DNA of 10,283 nucleotides from Lentimicrobiaceae bacterium (GTDB taxonomy: Bacteria > Bacteroidota > Bacteroidia > Bacteroidales > WCHB1-69). The notes under the pieces were generated by a model. The model had not been told where the DNA came from. It was given only the letters and a program-made list of their open reading frames with translations, and did no database searches. Of the stretch, positions 7,403 to 10,283 are shown piece after piece. The position numbers were made by a program, and so were the translations under genes. The stretch is taken from NCBI GenBank assembly GCA_009787485.1, contig WQWP01000080.1, positions 1-10,283 on the forward strand, given 5' to 3'. How positions within the stretch are numbered: position 1 is the first letter of the stretch; every line of letters starts with the position of its first letter.

Positions 7403-7416
7403 GAATTAGGAATTAA
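7382..7416 (+). repeat. Heptamer array GAATTAG/GAATTAA x5 spanning the S41 stop codon
   Basis: Units start at 7382, 7389, 7396, 7403 and 7410, exactly 7 bp each, with a degenerate unit (GATTAGG) before them. The TAG stop at 7400-7402 is the end of the third unit, so the protein ends ELGIKN from repeat-encoded codons. Confidence 0.9.
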
Positions 7417-7461
7417 AAAAGCATCATACCTCAAACCCCAAACCATTTAAAATATAACATT

Positions 7462-8211
7462 ATGAAAATGCGAACACTTACCTTTATTTTATTAAGTTTA
7501 TTTATTATGAACCAATCGTTTACAAGAAACATTGAAACCGATTCATTCAATGCAAAGAGCGGAGACCCTGTTACCGTTCACTTTATTCAACATGCCAGCT
7601 TTTACTTAACGTTCAAAGGCATGACCATTTACGCTGATCCCGTGAACTATGAAGGCGTGGATTATAAAAAACTTCCCAAAGCCGATATAATTCTCATTAC
7701 ACATGATCATTACGACCACCTTGATATACATGCTATTGCAGATGTTTCAACGCCAAATACTAAGATATTTTGCAACCATATCGTTTACAAAGCACTTGGA
7801 ACAGGTACTCCACTTGATAATGGTGATGAAATTGCTTTCAGCCTTGCTCCCGTTCCTGCACTTACCATTGACATTATGATTGAAGCAGTGCCGGCGTATA
7901 ACATCACCGAAGGCAGAGAAATTTACCACCCGAAAGGTAGAGACAACGGCTATATCCTCACGCTGGGTGGCACACGCATCTATATTCCGGGCGACTGCGA
8001 AGTCATGACCGAAATGAGCCAATTTAAGGATATTGATGTGGCCTTTCTTCCTATTAACCAACCTTATACCATGACGGTTGATCAAGCTATTCGCGCTGCT
8101 ATAGTTATAGAACCTGCTATTTTGTATCCCATTCATTATGGGGATACGGATTTGACGGGGTTATCGGTGTTGAAGAAGGATGGGATTGAGGTAAGGATTT
8201 TTAAAATGTAA
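7462..8211 (+). CDS. Exported metallo-beta-lactamase-fold hydrolase (UlaG-like)
   Basis: The 249-aa protein begins with a basic start and a hydrophobic stretch (about residues 5-16) that look like a Sec signal peptide without a lipobox Cys, so a periplasmic location is inferred. The metal site is clear: THDHYDHLD supplies His81, His83, Asp85 and His86; PGDCE supplies Asp178; PIHYGD supplies His225. The short strand pattern IQHASFYLTFKGMTIYADPV and the compact length match the Lactamase_B_2/UlaG-like (UPF0173-like) group, whose members include ascorbate-6-phosphate lactonase and phospholipase-D-like enzymes. The substrate cannot be read from the sequence, and beta-lactam resistance is not implied. 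It starts 59 bp after the S41 stop, past a heptamer array, with no recognisable promoter between them, so read-through from atpBE-S41 is possible. Confidence 0.88.
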   Translation: MKMRTLTFILLSLFIMNQSFTRNIETDSFNAKSGDPVTVHFIQHASFYLTFKGMTIYADPVNYEGVDYKKLPKADIILITHDHYDHLDIHAIADVSTPNTKIFCNHIVYKALGTGTPLDNGDEIAFSLAPVPALTIDIMIEAVPAYNITEGREIYHPKGRDNGYILTLGGTRIYIPGDCEVMTEMSQFKDIDVAFLPINQPYTMTVDQAIRAAIVIEPAILYPIHYGDTDLTGLSVLKKDGIEVRIFKM

Positions 8212-8221
8212 TGTTCGTTAA

Positions 8222-8240
8222 GCGAAGGTTCAACCTTCGC
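8222..8240 (+). other. Perfect 19-nt palindrome/hairpin between the hydrolase and M16 genes
   Basis: GCGAAGGTT and AACCTTCGC are fully complementary around a single central C. In RNA this gives a stem of 7 GC-containing pairs with a TTCAA loop, or more. It begins 11 nt after the hydrolase stop. No T-tract follows, so it is not a classic intrinsic terminator; it could stabilise the upstream mRNA 3' end, act as a T-less terminator, be a protein-binding palindrome or be a dispersed REP-like element. Confidence 0.6.
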
Positions 8241-8265
8241 CAAACTATCCATCATTTAATCGTTT

Positions 8266-9558
8266 ATGCCAATACCTTTTAAACGTCATCAATTTTCTAA
8301 CGGGCTGCGCTTAGTAGTTCACGAAGATTCTACAACGCCATTAGCTTCTTGCTTTATTTGTTACTTTGTAGGCTCGCGAGATGAAAATCCAAACCAAACA
8401 GGGCTGGCGCATTTGCTTGAACATTACATGTTTTGCGGATCCAAAAATATTCCTGAATATGATGTGCCGTTAGACAAAGTGGGCGCACAAAACAATGCTT
8501 ATACTACAGACGATGTTACATGCTATTATATCACATTGCCCGCCAATAATATAGAGACTGCTTTTTGGTTGGAATCGGATAGAATGCTGGAACTTGCTTT
8601 TCGTAATAAAGAGTTGGAAATACAAAAAAGCGTGGTCATCGAAGAGTTTAAAGAGCATTTTTTGAATAAACCTTACGGCGATATGTGGATGCTTTTTAAT
8701 GAAGCTGTTTTTGAAAAACATCCGTATCAATGGCTGCCCATTGGTAAAAAAATTTCTCATATTGAAACGGTTACGATGAATACGATGAAAACATTTTACC
8801 ATAATTATTACGCCCCTCAAAACGCTGTGATTGCTATTGCCGGCAATGTGCGTTTTGAAGAGATAGTGCCGTTGGTAGAGAAATGGTTTGGCACGATTCC
8901 GAAACGTGGTCATATAGAGAGAAATATTCCTCAAGAGAACCCGCAAACGGATCCCAAAAAAGTAGAAGTAACCCGACAAGTACCTTACGATATGTTGCTG
9001 AAAGGTTGGAAGATGTGCGGACGTCTATCTCCGGAGTTTTATGCTTTCGATTTGCTCTCCGATATGCTGGGCACAGGAAAATCCTCCTTCTTATATCAAG
9101 AATTTGTAGAAAAAAAACATCTTTTTACCGATATTTCGGCATCTATTACAGCTACATACGATCCGGGAATTTTTATGATTTCCGGGCGCCCTGCAGATGG
9201 TGTTTCTTTGCAGCAAGCCAATGATGCTTTAGACCAATATCTATATGCATTCTTAAAAAATACTAAAATTGAACATGCGTTGCAGAAAGTGAAAAACAGC
9301 GTGGAATCTATTTTATTAAAAAATGAGATTAAAATAGAAGACCGCGCCTCTACCTTGGCGCTTTCGGAAACATTTCACAGTGTGGAAAGATTTCAAGATG
9401 ACAAGGACCGCTATTTTAATGTTAGTGAAAATCAGTTAGTTGAAATTTTAAAAAATACTATTGTTTCGACCAATGAAACGACGTTTTTTTATTTTAAATT
9501 TGGTCAGTTTTGTAAAAATACACCTCTTCAATTACATTCATTTGATGAATTTTCTTGA
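8266..9558 (+). CDS. M16 family zinc metallopeptidase (insulinase-like, single-unit)
   Basis: M16 proteases degrade peptides inside a clam-shell of two similar halves; small members of about 430 aa supply two of the four domains and pair up. The 430-aa product opens HQFSNGLRLVVHED and carries the inverted zinc motif HLLEH (His49, Glu52, His53). The third ligand is expected about 74 residues on, at Glu127 (or Glu126) in SVVIEEFKEHFLNKPYGD. NNAYTTDDVTCYY and FWLESDRML are family hallmarks. The second M16 domain (about 180-400) includes YYAPQNAVIAIAGN, WFGTIPKR and LLSDMLGTGKSSFLYQ. There is no signal peptide, so a cytoplasmic location is inferred. Homologues usually end soon after a TLYYKA-like strand (here TFFYFKFGQ), so the product looks essentially complete with about 20 extra residues. 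No second M16 gene follows. Confidence 0.92.
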   Translation: MPIPFKRHQFSNGLRLVVHEDSTTPLASCFICYFVGSRDENPNQTGLAHLLEHYMFCGSKNIPEYDVPLDKVGAQNNAYTTDDVTCYYITLPANNIETAFWLESDRMLELAFRNKELEIQKSVVIEEFKEHFLNKPYGDMWMLFNEAVFEKHPYQWLPIGKKISHIETVTMNTMKTFYHNYYAPQNAVIAIAGNVRFEEIVPLVEKWFGTIPKRGHIERNIPQENPQTDPKKVEVTRQVPYDMLLKGWKMCGRLSPEFYAFDLLSDMLGTGKSSFLYQEFVEKKHLFTDISASITATYDPGIFMISGRPADGVSLQQANDALDQYLYAFLKNTKIEHALQKVKNSVESILLKNEIKIEDRASTLALSETFHSVERFQDDKDRYFNVSENQLVEILKNTIVSTNETTFFYFKFGQFCKNTPLQLHSFDEFS

Positions 9559-9637
9559 AAATCCGGAAAAAGATTGGCGAAAAGTACTGATTAAAAAAAC
9601 ACAATATGATCTTTTTAGCCCCATTGATACGACCTGA
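9545..9637 (+). other. Possible frameshifted tail of the M16 gene, or a short overlapping ORF
   Basis: Past the M16 stop (TGA 9556-9558), the +1 frame from ATG 9545 stays open for 30 codons with protein-like, charged content (NFLENPEKDW, YDLFSPIDTT). Removing one T from the run at 9550-9553 would join DEF directly to LENPEKDW and extend the M16 protein by about 28 residues. Homologues are not expected to need this tail, so it may be chance. Confidence 0.2.
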
Positions 9638-9699
9638 AAATAGGGCTTGCTTTTGAAATCCAGATATTTATGAGAGCATATGTCTTGAGTCTCAGCAAC

Positions 9700-9731
9700 T
9701 TGTAGTTTGAATATGTTTTTTTATATTTTTG
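9700..9731 (+). promoter_or_regulatory. Candidate Bacteroidota promoter for the lipoprotein gene
   Basis: TATTTTTG at 9724-9731 matches the -7 consensus TAnnTTTG, and TTG at 9700-9702 lies 21 nt upstream, near the expected -33 position. The predicted start of transcription, about 9736-9739, leaves a leader of about 55 nt before the ATG at 9793. The region is strongly AT-rich, so chance matches are easier. Confidence 0.45.
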
Positions 9732-9792
9732 TCGGACATTAATTAATATATATTATAACTTTATTCGTCAAGTCAATTAAAATTAATGTAAT

Positions 9793-10283
9793 ATGAGAAA
9801 ACTATTAAAATTAACCGCATTCCTGCTTGTCTTAACAGGCATTGCTTCTTCCTGCAACCCCGAATGCCCTCCCGATTGCCCTGATGAATACCCGAAAAAC
9901 ATCTCTTTTACGGAATACTCTTTACTGGAAACCTCCTGCCAATGGCAAAACCTGCCTTACGATGAAAAGGTAATGATCATTAACAGCAGCGAAGAGTTGG
10001 AAAAATATATTTCTTGCACGGAAGGCGATTATCCTGCTATTGATTTTTTAAAACATTCGTTATTATTGGTAAGTGGTAAACTTATTAACGGCATTACGAG
10101 TATTACCGTGAAAAATTTACAACAACTATCCTCTAATAAATACGAACTGAATATTGAAGTTGAAGTATATAGCTCAAACCTTCATAAATGGAATGCTGCC
10201 ATTCTTATTGATAAATTAAGTGAAGAAAGTTATGTGGGATTGAAAGTAAGCTGTAAAGAAATAGAGATTGATTATCCGATAAA
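9793..10283 (+). CDS. Uncharacterised Bacteroidales-type lipoprotein (3' end beyond the window)
   Basis: An open frame from ATG 9793 runs to the window end (163 codons, no stop seen). The N-terminus is a lipoprotein signal: MRKLLKLTAFLLVLTG then IASSC with the lipidated Cys21. The next residues (NPECPPDCPDEYP) are Cys-, Pro- and acid-rich; acidic residues just after the lipid Cys are associated with surface export of lipoproteins in Bacteroidota, so surface exposure is possible. The body has the pattern IINSSEELEKYISC, then DFLKHSLLLVSG, NLQQLSSNKYELNIEVEV and ILIDKLSEES, which I associate from memory with a recurrent uncharacterised lipoprotein type in Bacteroidales genomes. It may have a compact beta fold like PrcB_C domains, but that is a guess. 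It is preceded by a 234-bp gap with its own likely promoter, so it is probably transcribed separately from the M16 gene. Confidence 0.8.
   Translation, partial: MRKLLKLTAFLLVLTGIASSCNPECPPDCPDEYPKNISFTEYSLLETSCQWQNLPYDEKVMIINSSEELEKYISCTEGDYPAIDFLKHSLLLVSGKLINGITSITVKNLQQLSSNKYELNIEVEVYSSNLHKWNAAILIDKLSEESYVGLKVSCKEIEIDYPI

Noticed and set aside
7747..8136. Antisense ORFs opposite the hydrolase, M16, S41 and BIG2 regions
   Set aside because: They lie wholly within strongly supported + strand genes, lack recognisable domains, and have compositions expected of shadow frames.
9617..9654. Terminator after the M16 gene (AGCCC ... GGGCT then TTTT)
   Set aside because: Only five pairs with a 21-nt loop and a short interrupted T stretch; too weak to call.

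Overview
The window looks like a chromosomal piece of an anaerobic Bacteroidota bacterium, most likely of the order Bacteroidales. The signs are a giant surface protein made of InlB-type, Ig-like (BIG2) and FISUMP domains, an ATP synthase a subunit with the Bacteroidota-style signal peptide and periplasmic N-terminal extension, two exact matches to the Bacteroidota promoter element TAnnTTTG, a lack of clear Shine-Dalgarno sequences, and a C-terminal lipoprotein of a type common in Bacteroidales.

Layout, all genes on the + strand. (1) 1-4122 is the 3' part of a very large surface or adhesin-like gene that enters from the left. It is interrupted by an in-frame TAG at 295-297, exactly where an InlB-type repeat should carry its conserved Trp. 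Downstream come Ig/PKD-like modules, four tandem BIG2 repeats arranged A-B-A'-B', and a terminal FISUMP domain. (2) 4197-7402 holds atpB (F0 subunit a), atpE (F0 subunit c) and, directly abutting atpE, an S41 C-terminal processing protease. The F1 genes and atpF/atpH that normally accompany atpBE in this phylum are not next to them. (3) 7462-8211 encodes an exported UlaG-like metallo-beta-lactamase-fold hydrolase. (4) 8266-9558 encodes a single-domain M16 zinc protease. (5) 9793 to the window end is the 5' part of a lipoprotein gene with its own likely promoter.

The most striking non-coding pattern is a set of three unrelated short tandem arrays sharing a unit of about 7 bp. They lie just before or inside the 5' end of atpB (GTAAGAG x5), fill the atpB-atpE gap (TAAATCT/TAAATCTT, about 19 units) and run across the stop codon of the S41 gene (GAATTAG/A x5). 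They blur gene ends: one makes the atpB start ambiguous and another supplies the last codons and the stop of the protease. A perfect 19-nt palindrome separates the hydrolase from the M16 gene.

The genes do not form one obvious pathway. atpB-atpE-S41 plausibly form one transcript encoding membrane or periplasmic functions (proton channel plus processing protease). The surface protein, the hydrolase and the lipoprotein are envelope-associated accessory functions. I see no mobile element, CRISPR array, tRNA or rRNA, and no clearly new multi-gene system.
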